Below, piece by piece: positions 45,089 to 53,694 of a DNA stretch of 64,000 bases. The notes under the pieces were generated by a model. That model ran no database searches and was not told the DNA's origin. It saw only the letters and a list, made by a program, of their open reading frames with translations. The position numbers were made by a program, and so were the translations under genes. How positions within the stretch are numbered: the first letter of the stretch is position 1; every line of letters begins with the position of its first letter. Source of the DNA: Faecalibacillus intestinalis. GTDB lineage: Bacteria > Bacillota_I > Bacilli_A > Erysipelotrichales > Coprobacillaceae. The DNA lies in NCBI RefSeq assembly GCF_003024685.1, contig NZ_PYLQ01000003.1, forward strand, positions 124,001 through 188,000, written 5' to 3'.

Positions 45089-47128
45089 ATGACAGATAGA
45101 GAAGAATTAAAACAAAAACTACGTGATAATTTTGCTGGTAAGATAGTAAGAAAAGATTTAACTAAAAAAATCAAAGAAGGAGCTAATGTTCCCGTCTATG
45201 TGTTGGAATTTCTTCTTGGTAAATATTGTGTATCAGATGATGAAGATATCATTGAGCGAGGAATTAGTAAAGTGAAGAAAATATTAGAAAAAAATTTTGT
45301 ACGTTCCGATGAAGCACAAAAGACTTTATCGATTTTGCGCTCAAAAGGATTTTATTCAGTTATTGATAAAATCACAATCAATTTAAATATCAAAACTGAT
45401 ACATATGAAGCAGAGTTTTCAAATTTAGGTATTAAAAATATACCAATTTCAGCCGAATATCCTGAAAAGTATGATCGATTATTATCAGGTGGTATTTGGT
45501 GTATGGTTCAACTTGAATATGATTATAATGAAGAAGATAAAAAATCAAGTCCTATTAAGATTGCTAAATTGAATCCAATTCAAATGCCGCATGTTGATAT
45601 TAATGAATTAAAAGAAGGACGAAAAGCTTTTACCAAAGAAGAATGGATAGACATACTTCTCCGTTCTATTGGTATGGAACCAGATGAATTAACAGAAAGA
45701 GAAAAATGGTTATTATTACTTCGTTTAGTACCATTAGTAGAAAATAATTATAATTTGTGTGAATTAGGTCCTAGAAGTACTGGTAAATCACATATTTATA
45801 AAGAAATATCGCCAAATAGTATCTTAGTTTCTGGTGGTCAAACGACAGTAGCAAATCTTTTCTATAATATGGGTAAAAGAACAATTGGTTTAGTTGGATT
45901 ATGGGATTGTGTAGCTTTTGATGAAGTTGCAGGAATTAGGTTTAAAGATAAAGACGGTATTCAAATTATGAAAGATTATATGGCATCAGGATCCTTTGCA
46001 AGAGGAAAAGAAGAAAAATCAGCTAGTGCTTCAATGGTTTTTGTTGGCAATATTAATCAAGATGTTGATATATTATTGCAAACTTCTTCGCTATTTGATC
46101 CATTTCCTCCTGAAATGGGAATGGATACAGCTTTTTTAGATCGTATTCATTGTTATTTACCTGGTTGGGAAGTGCCTAAATTTAGACCTGATCATTTTAC
46201 TGATGATTATGGATTTATTACTGATTATTTTGCTGAATTTATTAGAGAATTAAGAAAGACTCAAGAAAGCGATGCCTTAGATAAGTATTTTAAATTAGGT
46301 AAAAACTTAAATCAAAGAGATACGATTTCAGTTAGAAAAACAGTATCAGGATTAGTTAAATTGATTTATCCTAATGGTAAATATGACAAAGAAGAATTAG
46401 AAGAAATTATCCGAATTGCTTTAGAAATGAGAAGACGTGTTAAGGAACAATTAAAGAAGATAGGCGGAATGGAATTCTACGATGTTAATTTTTCATATAT
46501 TGATAATGATACATTTGAAGAAAAGTATGTATCAGTACCAGAACAAGGTTCTAGTACTTTAATTCCTGAGGGAATTTGTAATCCAGGACATATTTATACT
46601 GTTTCAAGTGGTAAATCAGGCATGATTGGTTTATTTAGATTAGAAACACAAATATTACCTGGCAATGGTAAATTGACATGCAACGGAATTGGTAATGATA
46701 GAGAAGCCAGAGAAAGTACTCAAAATGCTTTTAATTATTTAAAAGCAAATAGTAATAGAATAAGTCAATCAATAAGTACAACAACTAAGGATTATATTAT
46801 TCAGTATCAAGACTTACAAGGTATTGGTATGACAAATAAATTATCTTTACCAACATTGATTGCAATATGTTCAATTGCTTTAACAAGACCAACACTTAGT
46901 TCATTAGCAATATTAGGTGATATTAGTGTTAGTGGAACTGTCTCAAAAGTTGATAATTTAGCTAATACATTACAAGTATGCTTGGATTCAGGAGCAAAAA
47001 GGGTTTTGTTACCTATTACATCAGCTGGTGATTTGGGTTCAGTTCCTCCTGAACTTGTTGGATGCTTTAATTTGATTTTCTTTAATGATGCAGAAGATGC
47101 TGTTTTTAAAGCATTGGGGGTGGAATAG
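45089..47128 (+). CDS. brxL: BrxL, BREX Lon-like ATPase/protease-fold protein
   Basis: A 679-residue BrxL. The AAA+ part has Walker A GPRSTGKSH (about 227-235) and a Walker B-like LWDCVAFDEVAG; the N-terminal DUF4357-like/BrxL-specific region begins LKQKLRDNFAGKIVRKDLTKK. The C-terminus is a Lon-protease-type domain (ALTRPTLSSLAILGDISVSG, then GAKRVLLPITSAGDLGSVP). BrxL is now known to be a DNA-binding, MCM-like hexameric ring in some systems, acting on phage DNA replication. It closes the core type I operon. AAGGAGG precedes the ATG. Confidence 0.95.
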   Translation: MTDREELKQKLRDNFAGKIVRKDLTKKIKEGANVPVYVLEFLLGKYCVSDDEDIIERGISKVKKILEKNFVRSDEAQKTLSILRSKGFYSVIDKITINLNIKTDTYEAEFSNLGIKNIPISAEYPEKYDRLLSGGIWCMVQLEYDYNEEDKKSSPIKIAKLNPIQMPHVDINELKEGRKAFTKEEWIDILLRSIGMEPDELTEREKWLLLLRLVPLVENNYNLCELGPRSTGKSHIYKEISPNSILVSGGQTTVANLFYNMGKRTIGLVGLWDCVAFDEVAGIRFKDKDGIQIMKDYMASGSFARGKEEKSASASMVFVGNINQDVDILLQTSSLFDPFPPEMGMDTAFLDRIHCYLPGWEVPKFRPDHFTDDYGFITDYFAEFIRELRKTQESDALDKYFKLGKNLNQRDTISVRKTVSGLVKLIYPNGKYDKEELEEIIRIALEMRRRVKEQLKKIGGMEFYDVNFSYIDNDTFEEKYVSVPEQGSSTLIPEGICNPGHIYTVSSGKSGMIGLFRLETQILPGNGKLTCNGIGNDREARESTQNAFNYLKANSNRISQSISTTTKDYIIQYQDLQGIGMTNKLSLPTLIAICSIALTRPTLSSLAILGDISVSGTVSKVDNLANTLQVCLDSGAKRVLLPITSAGDLGSVPPELVGCFNLIFFNDAEDAVFKALGVE

Positions 47129-47194
47129 GCAGGCGGTTTATTTTTTACAAGGATATTACAATAATAAATTATGAATATGTAAAGGAGATATAAA

Positions 47195-47458
47195 ATGTTA
47201 GATAGTATTAATACTAAAAGAAAAAGTGATGATTTTGAAGAAAAAATAAAGGAAGTGTATGATAAATATTGTGAGATGGATATAGACGAAAAGTATTTAG
47301 AATTATGGAATTCTTTTGTGGAATTAATAGAATATATTCAACAAATTGATTCGGGAAATGAAATGTCTGCTTCTGAAGCGATTAATTTAATGAAGGAATT
47401 GGGTATGTCTAATGATGATTTGAAAGATTTATTAATGGCAAGTATGAAAAATGGATAA
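47195..47458 (+). CDS. Small acidic helical protein after brxL
   Basis: An 87-residue acidic protein I do not recognise. It is entirely helical in pattern (DFEEKIKEVYDKYCEMDIDEKYLELW) with an end ASEAINLMKELGMSNDDLKDLL that resembles a small DNA- or protein-binding helix-turn-helix. AAGGAG precedes the ATG. Its last eight bases overlap the FRG-domain gene, so the two are translationally coupled. That pairing suggests either an antitoxin-like partner or a regulator of the FRG protein, as inferred from order only. Confidence 0.6.
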   Translation: MLDSINTKRKSDDFEEKIKEVYDKYCEMDIDEKYLELWNSFVELIEYIQQIDSGNEMSASEAINLMKELGMSNDDLKDLLMASMKNG

Positions 47459-48332
47459 AAAAAAGATTACTAGTGTTTCAAACTTTATTGAAATAATTGA
47501 GCAATTTCAGTCTAAAAATCTTTTAGGGCAAATTTATTATCGAGGACAACACAACGGACTCAAACAAAATTGGAAATTAATACCATCATTTTATAGAAAA
47601 AAGAAAACACATGAGAGAATACCGTTCTATAATGATTTAAACGAGGAATTGAATAGTATATATAAATTTGTTGAAAAAAATGTAGATTATTTTAATAATA
47701 TTGATTTTAGTGATATTATAAGTATATTAAATATTTTACAACATTATGGTTTTCCTACAAGAGTATTGGATGTGACAAATAATCCATTAGTGGCATTATA
47801 TTTTGCTTTAGAAAATATTGAACCTACTGACAATCCGGTTGTTTATCTTATTAAAAGTAATAAATGTTATTCTGGATATTTTACAAATCAAATGCTGAAT
47901 GATTTTTATTATGAAGAAAAAGTCAAAGACAAAGTTGTAATGGTCAATGGAAGTGTGTTATCTGACAGAATTAAGAATCAAAAAGGTGATTTTATTCTTT
48001 TTTTTGAAGAAGAAGATATTCATTCTATAGAAAATTTCAGGATAGAAGAAATTTCTATAGAAAAAGCTGCACTAAAAAAGATAAAAAAAGAATTAGACAT
48101 TCTAGGAATAAATAAGAGTACTATTTATCCTTCTTTGGAGGAGGAATCCACAAAATTCACAGCATTGTTAGATAATTCTGAAGAAGAATTTATTAAAATG
48201 GCAAAGTATTTTAATTTTGGAATAAACAAAGCTAATAATGTTATAAAAAATGATCTCAACAAAAATAGAAAATATCTAAAAAAGCCTGGTGCTATTGCTA
48301 CAATTAATACAAAAAATCGAAAAAGAAAATAG
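47451..48332 (+). CDS. FRG-domain protein
   Basis: A 293-residue protein with an FRG domain at the N-terminus (about 20-125): IYYRGQ, WKLIPSFYRK, ILQHYGFPTRVLDVTNNPLVALYFAL. The domain is named for its F/RG residues, is found across defence islands and resembles ADP-ribosyltransferase-like folds; the activity is not established. The C-terminal half is Lys-rich. It directly follows and overlaps the small acidic protein gene at the end of the BREX operon. It is a probable accessory defence effector. Confidence 0.8.
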   Translation: MDKKKITSVSNFIEIIEQFQSKNLLGQIYYRGQHNGLKQNWKLIPSFYRKKKTHERIPFYNDLNEELNSIYKFVEKNVDYFNNIDFSDIISILNILQHYGFPTRVLDVTNNPLVALYFALENIEPTDNPVVYLIKSNKCYSGYFTNQMLNDFYYEEKVKDKVVMVNGSVLSDRIKNQKGDFILFFEEEDIHSIENFRIEEISIEKAALKKIKKELDILGINKSTIYPSLEEESTKFTALLDNSEEEFIKMAKYFNFGINKANNVIKNDLNKNRKYLKKPGAIATINTKNRKRK

Positions 48333-48395
48333 AATTATTTATAATGATATTTTATTTTCTTCCGCTTATTAGCTTATGTGTAAACTTCATTTCAT

Positions 48396-48424
48396 TTGAT
48401 ACCACTTTTGCATAATGCTATGAT
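48396..48424 (+). promoter_or_regulatory. Promoter before the decayed old-yellow-enzyme gene
   Basis: TTGATA (48396-48401) and TATGAT (48419-48424) with 17 bases between, about 40 bases before the first codon of the pseudogene. The signal outlived the gene. Confidence 0.6.
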
Positions 48425-48465
48425 TAAGAGAAAAAAAGCAAACGCTTAGGAGGAAAAAGGAATAT

Positions 48466-49805
48466 TTGAAATTATTTGAACCGATACAGATTCGTGGCAT
48501 GGAATTAAAAAATCGTATTATGATGTCTGCGATAGGTACGCATGAAAGTGTGGAAAGTGAAGGCAGAAAAAGTGTTATAGATAAGTTGATTGCTTATCAT
48601 GTAGCACGTGCTAAGGGTGGCAATGGTTTAAATACGGTTGAGGTTACTGCTGTTGACAAAGCAAGTGCACATTTTGGATTTTTATTTATAGCTGAAGATA
48701 AGTATACTAATGGCTTAAAAAAATTAAATGATGTAGTACATGATGCTGGTGATAAAACATGTATTCAACTTTGGCAAGGAGGTTTAGCTGTTGCTTTAGA
48801 TTAAAAAGCAAAAATTCTAGTTCCAAATGATATACCAGTAAATGCAGAATATACTATGCAAGAAATTACTTTTGAGAGATTATTAGATGTCATTAATAAG
48901 TTTGGTGAGGTAGCTAAATGTTCAGTTGAAGCTGGATTTGATTTTTTAGAATTTCATTGTGCTCATAATTATTTACCACACTCAATGCTTTCTAGTGGAA
49001 TCAATCATCGAAGTAATGAATGGGGTGGGAGTTTTGAAAATCAATAGAAATTTCCACTTTAATGTATTAAAGCTATTCGTCAAAATATACCAGAAGACAT
49101 GCCTCTATTTTTGAAAATAGATTGTCATGATGATATGCTTGAAAGTGGATTAATTCTTAAAGAAGTGATTGACTTTTGTAAAGATGCCAAAGAATATGGT
49201 GTCAATGTTTTAAATATATCACGTGGAAATATTATAACAGCTGTAACTCTTTATGAAGTAGCTCCTGTAGATATTAAAAATGGATTCAATGTAGAAGATG
49301 GTGAACGTATTCGTAAAGAAACAGGAAAGTTTACAATGCCTTGTGGACGTATCAATACTCCTGAAGTTGCTGAAAAGATATTAGAAGATGATAAAGCAGA
49401 TTTAATTGTAATGGCGCGTGCGCAACTTGTCGATGCAAATTTTTGTAATAAAGCTAAAAATGGTCAAGTGAATCAAATTCGTTATTGTATTGGATGTAAT
49501 CAAGGCTGTTATGATTACTTTTGTAATTCTTTGTATAATCCAAGTATCAAACATATTACGTGAATAAGAAATCCAGGATTATTAGAAGAAGCAACAGATA
49601 GTCTCTCTATGACTTTACATCCTAAAAAAGTTGTTATTGCAAGTGGAAAAGAATATTTATAAGATGGTGTTATTATGGTAGTTGTTTTAAATCAAATGAC
49701 ACAAGTGATTATGAAAAACTTGACATATCAACTCATATTATTGGTGATTGTAAAAAAGCAAATTTTGCTTTGATGCGTTTAGAGATGCATGTTATGCAGT
49801 ATTAG
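48466..49805 (+). pseudogene. NADH:flavin oxidoreductase (old yellow enzyme) with several in-frame stops
   Basis: From TTG 48466 the frame encodes an FMN-dependent ene-reductase (LFEPIQIRGMELKNRIMMSA, then FDFLEFHCAHNYLPHSMLS and RYCIGCNQGCYDYF with the iron-sulfur Cys motif). It is interrupted in the same frame by TAA (48802-48804), TAG (49045-49047), TAA (49060-49062) and TGA (49561-49563), with no frameshift up to there. Beyond that, an internal deletion joins remnants of the NAD-binding part (THIIGDCKKANFALM) up to 49805. GGAGG before the TTG and a good promoter survive. It must once have been a 2-enoate-reductase-like enzyme. Confidence 0.88.
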
Positions 49806-49823
49806 ATATTAATAAATAATAAT

Positions 49824-49866
49824 AAAACAGGATGAACAACAATTCTGTTGTAATATTCCTGTTTTT
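49824..49866 (+). terminator. Hairpin terminator after the old-yellow-enzyme pseudogene
   Basis: AAAACAGGA (49824-49832) pairs with TCCTGTTTT (49857-49865), with ACAACA/TGTTGT inside, followed by T. Confidence 0.75.
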
Positions 49867-49965
49867 AAATTATTTTTAGAATTAGTATGGAACAATTATT
49901 AAATATGATAAAATTAGATAAAAGAAAGTTGATTATAATAGTTTAAAACCAAAGGAGATATGTCT

Positions 49966-50397
49966 ATGTATTTTAAAGAACCGTTTGACAAAGAAAAAAT
50001 TGAAAAACAACATGAAGAATTATTAAATATTTTTAAAGAAGATCTCTCAAATCTATCTGATAAAACAATTAAGAAACATGTACAAAATGTTGATTTTTTT
50101 ATCAATGAATATTTATTAAATCGTAATAATGCAAATTATGAAGAAGTTAATAATGAAGTTGATTTGTTCTTTAGAGATTTCTTTATTAGAAAATGTATGT
50201 GGTCTTCACCAAATTCTATAAAAGAAACAGCAGCTAGTTTTAAAAAGTTTTATAAATCAATGATGAATCATGATAAATTTAAAAAAGATGACTATAAATG
50301 TTTATGCGATACCATTAAAGATGAAATGAAATCTTGGCAAGAATCATGTGATTACTATGATAGTGGAAAACCAAATTGGGATCCATTTAAATTTTAA
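49966..50397 (+). CDS. Orphan recombinase-like SAM domain protein
   Basis: A 143-residue helical protein. The pattern SDKTIKKHVQNVDFFINEYLL, FFIRKCMWSSPNSIKETAASFKKFY and DDYKCLCDTIKDEM matches small proteins usually annotated as phage-integrase SAM-like N-terminal domains, but no catalytic tyrosine-recombinase domain follows. It may therefore bind DNA without cutting it, or have another role. The ATG at 49966 has AAGGAG with good spacing; ATG 49960 is too close. It is followed after ~17 bases by the spermidine-synthase-like gene, with which it may form an operon. Confidence 0.65.
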   Translation: MYFKEPFDKEKIEKQHEELLNIFKEDLSNLSDKTIKKHVQNVDFFINEYLLNRNNANYEEVNNEVDLFFRDFFIRKCMWSSPNSIKETAASFKKFYKSMMNHDKFKKDDYKCLCDTIKDEMKSWQESCDYYDSGKPNWDPFKF

Positions 50398-50414
50398 AGG
50401 TAGGGTAATAAGAA

Positions 50415-51257
50415 TTGTATAACGATAAGATTGAAATAGAAAGCCCTTATGGACATATTACCATTAGCTATGGTCGACATGATAAGCATCGAGTAAGAGT
50501 TCTTGATATAGATGGTGGTATGGAATCAGCAACTTATATAGAAGAAGAATTACAAAATGAATTACTTTTTGAATATATGTATTTATTTGATTTAATGTTT
50601 GATGAAAATTATTTAGAAGATAGACAAATTAATGATGTTTTATTAATTGGTGGTGGTGTTTTTCATTATCCCAAATATTTTTTAGCACATCATCAAGGAA
50701 ATATTGATGTTGTTGAAATTAACAAAGTTCTTTATGATATTTCTAATAAATACTTCTATTTAGAAGAAACTATTAATAAATTTGATAAGAATAAAAATAG
50801 ATTTCATTGTTATTTTGAAAATGGAAGAGATTATATAAAAAGGAACAAAAAGAAATATGATGCTATTTTAAATGATGTCTTTATTGGTGAAAATTTAGTA
50901 TTAGAACTTCATTCATTGGAAGCAATCAAAAGAATAAAAGAATCTTTAAACCCACAAGGAATTTATATAACAAATATCATTGGTTCATTAAGTGGTAAAT
51001 ATAGTCAAAATATAAAGAATGTTATAAAAACACTCAAACAATGTTTTAAATATATTTATGTCTTTAAAGCACAAGAAAAGAATGAGCATCAAAAAAGACA
51101 AAACTTAATCGTTGTTGCAGTAGATCAAGAAGTTCATTTTAATATTGTAAGTTATCATAATATTAATCAAAAGAGATATCATCAAGGAATGATCGATCAT
51201 GTTGATGATATTGATTATACAAATGGACGTATTTTAAGAGATAAAAATTTATTATAA
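50415..51257 (+). CDS. Spermidine-synthase-like methyltransferase-fold protein
   Basis: A 280-residue protein of the spermidine synthase (SpeE) fold. It has DVLLIGGGVFHYPKYFLAHH as the nucleotide-binding glycine loop, VVEINKVLYDIS with the acidic end of strand 2, FENGRDYIKRNKKKYDAILNDVF with the conserved Asp, and a C-terminal RNLIVVAV-like strand. It lacks some polyamine-site residues, so the true substrate is uncertain. TTG 50415 is the start that fits; a weak AAAGGTAGGG lies upstream. Confidence 0.75.
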   Translation: MYNDKIEIESPYGHITISYGRHDKHRVRVLDIDGGMESATYIEEELQNELLFEYMYLFDLMFDENYLEDRQINDVLLIGGGVFHYPKYFLAHHQGNIDVVEINKVLYDISNKYFYLEETINKFDKNKNRFHCYFENGRDYIKRNKKKYDAILNDVFIGENLVLELHSLEAIKRIKESLNPQGIYITNIIGSLSGKYSQNIKNVIKTLKQCFKYIYVFKAQEKNEHQKRQNLIVVAVDQEVHFNIVSYHNINQKRYHQGMIDHVDDIDYTNGRILRDKNLL

Positions 51258-51296
51258 TTATTGTTTTATCTTAAAAAATATGATAAGTTTAATCCA

Positions 51297-51383
51297 TGGG
51301 AATGAGGTTCTCCCTCGATTTATATCGAAACCGCTATTTGGCTAATGACTTCTGTGTAATACACAGGGTGATTAGCTTTTTTT
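51297..51383 (+). promoter_or_regulatory. Fluoride riboswitch (crcB motif) with terminator
   Basis: The leader matches the fluoride aptamer: GGGAATGAGGTTCTCCC (51298-51314), a hairpin CGAT/ATCG, AACCGCTATTTGGCTAATGACTTCTG. The 3' part of the aptamer doubles as a terminator, GCTAAT (51341-51346) with ATTAGC (51371-51376) followed by seven T. Fluoride binding would hold the aptamer fold and let transcription continue into the ClC genes 12 bases downstream. Confidence 0.92.
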
Positions 51384-51395
51384 GTAGGAGGAAAC

Positions 51396-52034
51396 ATGGA
51401 AAATAAAAAAGAATTATTAAAGTATATGATATTTGCAGGTGTTATGGGAATCGTTGTAGGAGGTATTGATACTGTTTTTGGTAAAGGACTTATTTTAATA
51501 GGTGAGATACGAAATAAATATTTTTGGTATTTAATTCCTTTTTTACCAATTGCAGGAATAGTGATTACTTGGCTTTACTATCACTTTAATGAACTGAGTT
51601 TAAAAGGAATGACACTTGTCTTTGAAACAGGTCAACAAAAAAGAAAAGGGATTCCTTTAGCACTTATTCCTTTAGTTATGATTGGAACATGGTTAACTCA
51701 TTTATTTGGAGGAAGTGCAGGTAGAGAAGGGGTGGCTGTACAAATTGGAGCGACGCTCTCTCATTATTTTACAAAATATTTTCATTTTCCTAAGAATGGA
51801 AAAGTTTTGTTGATTACCGGAATGGCAGCTGGATTTGCTGGATTATTTCAAACACCACTTACTGCTTTGTTTTTTGCTATGGAAGTTATGGTTATAGGTA
51901 AAATAGAGTATGAAGCTTTACTTCCAGGGGTTATAGCATCTTTTACTGCTTCTTATACGTCACATTTTTTAGGATTGGAAAAGTTTAGTGTAAATATTCA
52001 ACAAAGTATTAATATGAATGATTTAAAAATATGA
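51396..52034 (+). CDS. ClC-type fluoride exporter, N-terminal frame
   Basis: A 212-residue frame that covers the first half of a ClC antiporter of the fluoride-exporting branch. It includes the GSAGREGVAVQIGATLSHYF motif and a run of membrane helices, then ends in SINMNDLKI-TGA. The rest of the protein follows in the -1 frame. It lies directly behind a fluoride riboswitch, so the cargo is surely fluoride. The frame stops at an ATGA shared with the next frame. Either both halves associate, or frameshifting at T TTA AAA gives one polypeptide, or the gene is frameshifted and dead. Confidence 0.88.
   Translation: MENKKELLKYMIFAGVMGIVVGGIDTVFGKGLILIGEIRNKYFWYLIPFLPIAGIVITWLYYHFNELSLKGMTLVFETGQQKRKGIPLALIPLVMIGTWLTHLFGGSAGREGVAVQIGATLSHYFTKYFHFPKNGKVLLITGMAAGFAGLFQTPLTALFFAMEVMVIGKIEYEALLPGVIASFTASYTSHFLGLEKFSVNIQQSINMNDLKI
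52020..52034 (+). promoter_or_regulatory. Candidate -1 frameshift heptamer T TTA AAA in the ClC gene
   Basis: Zero-frame codons GAT TTA AAA ATA TGA contain T TTA AAA (52022-52028) in the right phase for a -1 slip. Slipping gives TTT AAA AAT ATG ATG, the frame of the C-terminal half. No Shine-Dalgarno-like element or strong hairpin is seen around it. Confidence 0.5.
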
Positions 52035-52582
52035 TGTTAATGATTCTAGTAGGAATTATTTTGGGAATTGTTGGAAGAATATTTTCAACGTCGTTGAGTG
52101 CTTTAAAAACATTTTTTAAAAATAAAATAGAAAATCCCTATAAAAGAATAGGTTATATTTCTATTTTATTGGTGATAGGGCTAATGATTTTTAAAGGAAG
52201 ATACAGTGGCTTAGGCACAAATTTAATTGATTTATCATTTTATGGAAATGTGACTTATTATGATTGGTTTTTAAAACTTATTTTTACTGTTGTAACTCTT
52301 GCAATTGGATTTCAAGGTGGAGAAGTAACACCCTTATTTTCAATAGGAGCAACTCTAGGATTTATACTTGCCCCAATTTTTCATTTGCCTATTGAATTAT
52401 GTGTAGCTTTAGGATATACGGGAGTTTTTGCTTCAGCAACAAATACACTTTTAGCACCAATGATGATAGGTTTAGAAGTCTTTGGTGGGCATCAAATGAT
52501 AGCATTTCTTATTATATGTATTTTTTCTTATTTAGTTAATGGAAATAAATCTATATATACTGCCCAAATCAAAAATTTCTAA
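52031..52582 (+). CDS. ClC-type fluoride exporter, C-terminal frame
   Basis: A 183-residue frame with the second half of the ClC protein: helices starting MILVGIILGIVGRIF, the motif GGEVTPLFSIGATLG and the end ASATNTLLAPMMIGLEVFGG. The sum of both halves (~395 residues) equals a full-length fluoride ClC. Its ATG overlaps the stop of the N-terminal frame (ATGA), so it could be made by coupled re-initiation, although it lacks a ribosome site of its own. Functional ClC proteins are homodimers of complete chains, so frameshift synthesis is the more natural way. Confidence 0.85.
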   Translation: MMLMILVGIILGIVGRIFSTSLSALKTFFKNKIENPYKRIGYISILLVIGLMIFKGRYSGLGTNLIDLSFYGNVTYYDWFLKLIFTVVTLAIGFQGGEVTPLFSIGATLGFILAPIFHLPIELCVALGYTGVFASATNTLLAPMMIGLEVFGGHQMIAFLIICIFSYLVNGNKSIYTAQIKNF

Positions 52583-52650
52583 CAAACATTACACGATGAA
52601 AGGCTTTACATTTCGCTATGTCAAAGATAAAATAGTAATGGTGATGGAAA

Positions 52651-53625
52651 ATGGAATTTGATGAATTATTTATAAAATTAAAGGTGAATCCATTAAAACT
52701 CATTGAGTCAATTGTTCATGCTGGTGGATCATCAGTTATTTTGTTTAAAAATAGAAAAAGTGAAATCTTATATGTTAATGATCAGTTTTATCAAAAACAT
52801 CCACAGTTTAAAAATAATAAGGAAGCAGTTATTGGTAAAACTGATTTTGATTTGTTTCCGGACTCACAAGAACACGCTAAACAAGCTTTTGAAGATGAAC
52901 AACGTGTCATGGAAACAGGACAAGCAATTAATGTTGTAGAAACTGAAGGAAAAAATCATGATGGCTATACGCTTATTGCACATACAAGAAAATATCCGTT
53001 ATATGATAGTCAAGGAGAAACAATCGGTGTTTTTGTTATTACAGAAGATATGACAAGTGATGTAAAGGCACTTAGAGAAAATCAAGAAAAAGCCAAAATT
53101 TTAACAAAGCTTAATGTTGAACTTTCACAAGAAAACGCTACAGATGCTTTAACACAACTTTATAATCGACGTTTTATTCATGCAGAATTAGATACATTGC
53201 ATAAAGAATATTTAGAAAATAATACACCATTTTCTATTTTGTTATTAGATTTAGATAACTTTAAAAGTGTTAATGATAATTATGGACATCATATTGGAGA
53301 TGAGGTTATTAAACATGTTGGAACTGTTTTAAATAATATTAAACATCAAAAATATCCAACTATGGAGCCATGTCGTTATGGCGGAGACGAATTTTTAGTT
53401 ATTCTACCAGCTTATCAAAAAGATGGGGCAGTTTCAATTGCCAGAGATATTAAAGATGCCTTTGATCATGTTATTTTACATGCTGGGGCTTATCATGATA
53501 TCGTAAGATTAAGTATTGGTGTTGCTGGTATTCGCGATGAAGAAACAATACAAGATTTATTAAATAAATGTGATCAAAGAATGTATATTTCAAAAAGAGA
53601 TGGAAAACATCGTATTACTTATTGA
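52651..53625 (+). CDS. PAS-GGDEF diguanylate cyclase
   Basis: A 324-residue soluble protein. A PAS domain (about 20-140) starts IVHAGGSSVILFKNRKSEILYVND and includes IGKTDFDLFPDSQEHAKQAFEDE, a linker helix follows, and a GGDEF domain (about 155-320) has the catalytic RYGGDEF (242-248). It would make cyclic di-GMP in response to a PAS-bound signal. The RxxD inhibitory site normally five residues before GGDEF is absent (TMEPC there), so product inhibition is unlikely. No membrane segment. A terminator overlaps its stop. Confidence 0.93.
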   Translation: MEFDELFIKLKVNPLKLIESIVHAGGSSVILFKNRKSEILYVNDQFYQKHPQFKNNKEAVIGKTDFDLFPDSQEHAKQAFEDEQRVMETGQAINVVETEGKNHDGYTLIAHTRKYPLYDSQGETIGVFVITEDMTSDVKALRENQEKAKILTKLNVELSQENATDALTQLYNRRFIHAELDTLHKEYLENNTPFSILLLDLDNFKSVNDNYGHHIGDEVIKHVGTVLNNIKHQKYPTMEPCRYGGDEFLVILPAYQKDGAVSIARDIKDAFDHVILHAGAYHDIVRLSIGVAGIRDEETIQDLLNKCDQRMYISKRDGKHRITY

Positions 53626-53656
53626 TGATAGTGTAAAAAGCTATCATCATTTTTTA
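53623..53656 (+). terminator. Terminator of the GGDEF gene
   Basis: TGATGATAG (53623-53631) pairs with CTATCATCA (53641-53649) followed by TTTTTT; the arm begins in the stop codon. Confidence 0.85.
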
Positions 53657-53694
53657 TTTTGAGATATAATAAAATCAACAAGGAAGTGATAAAA

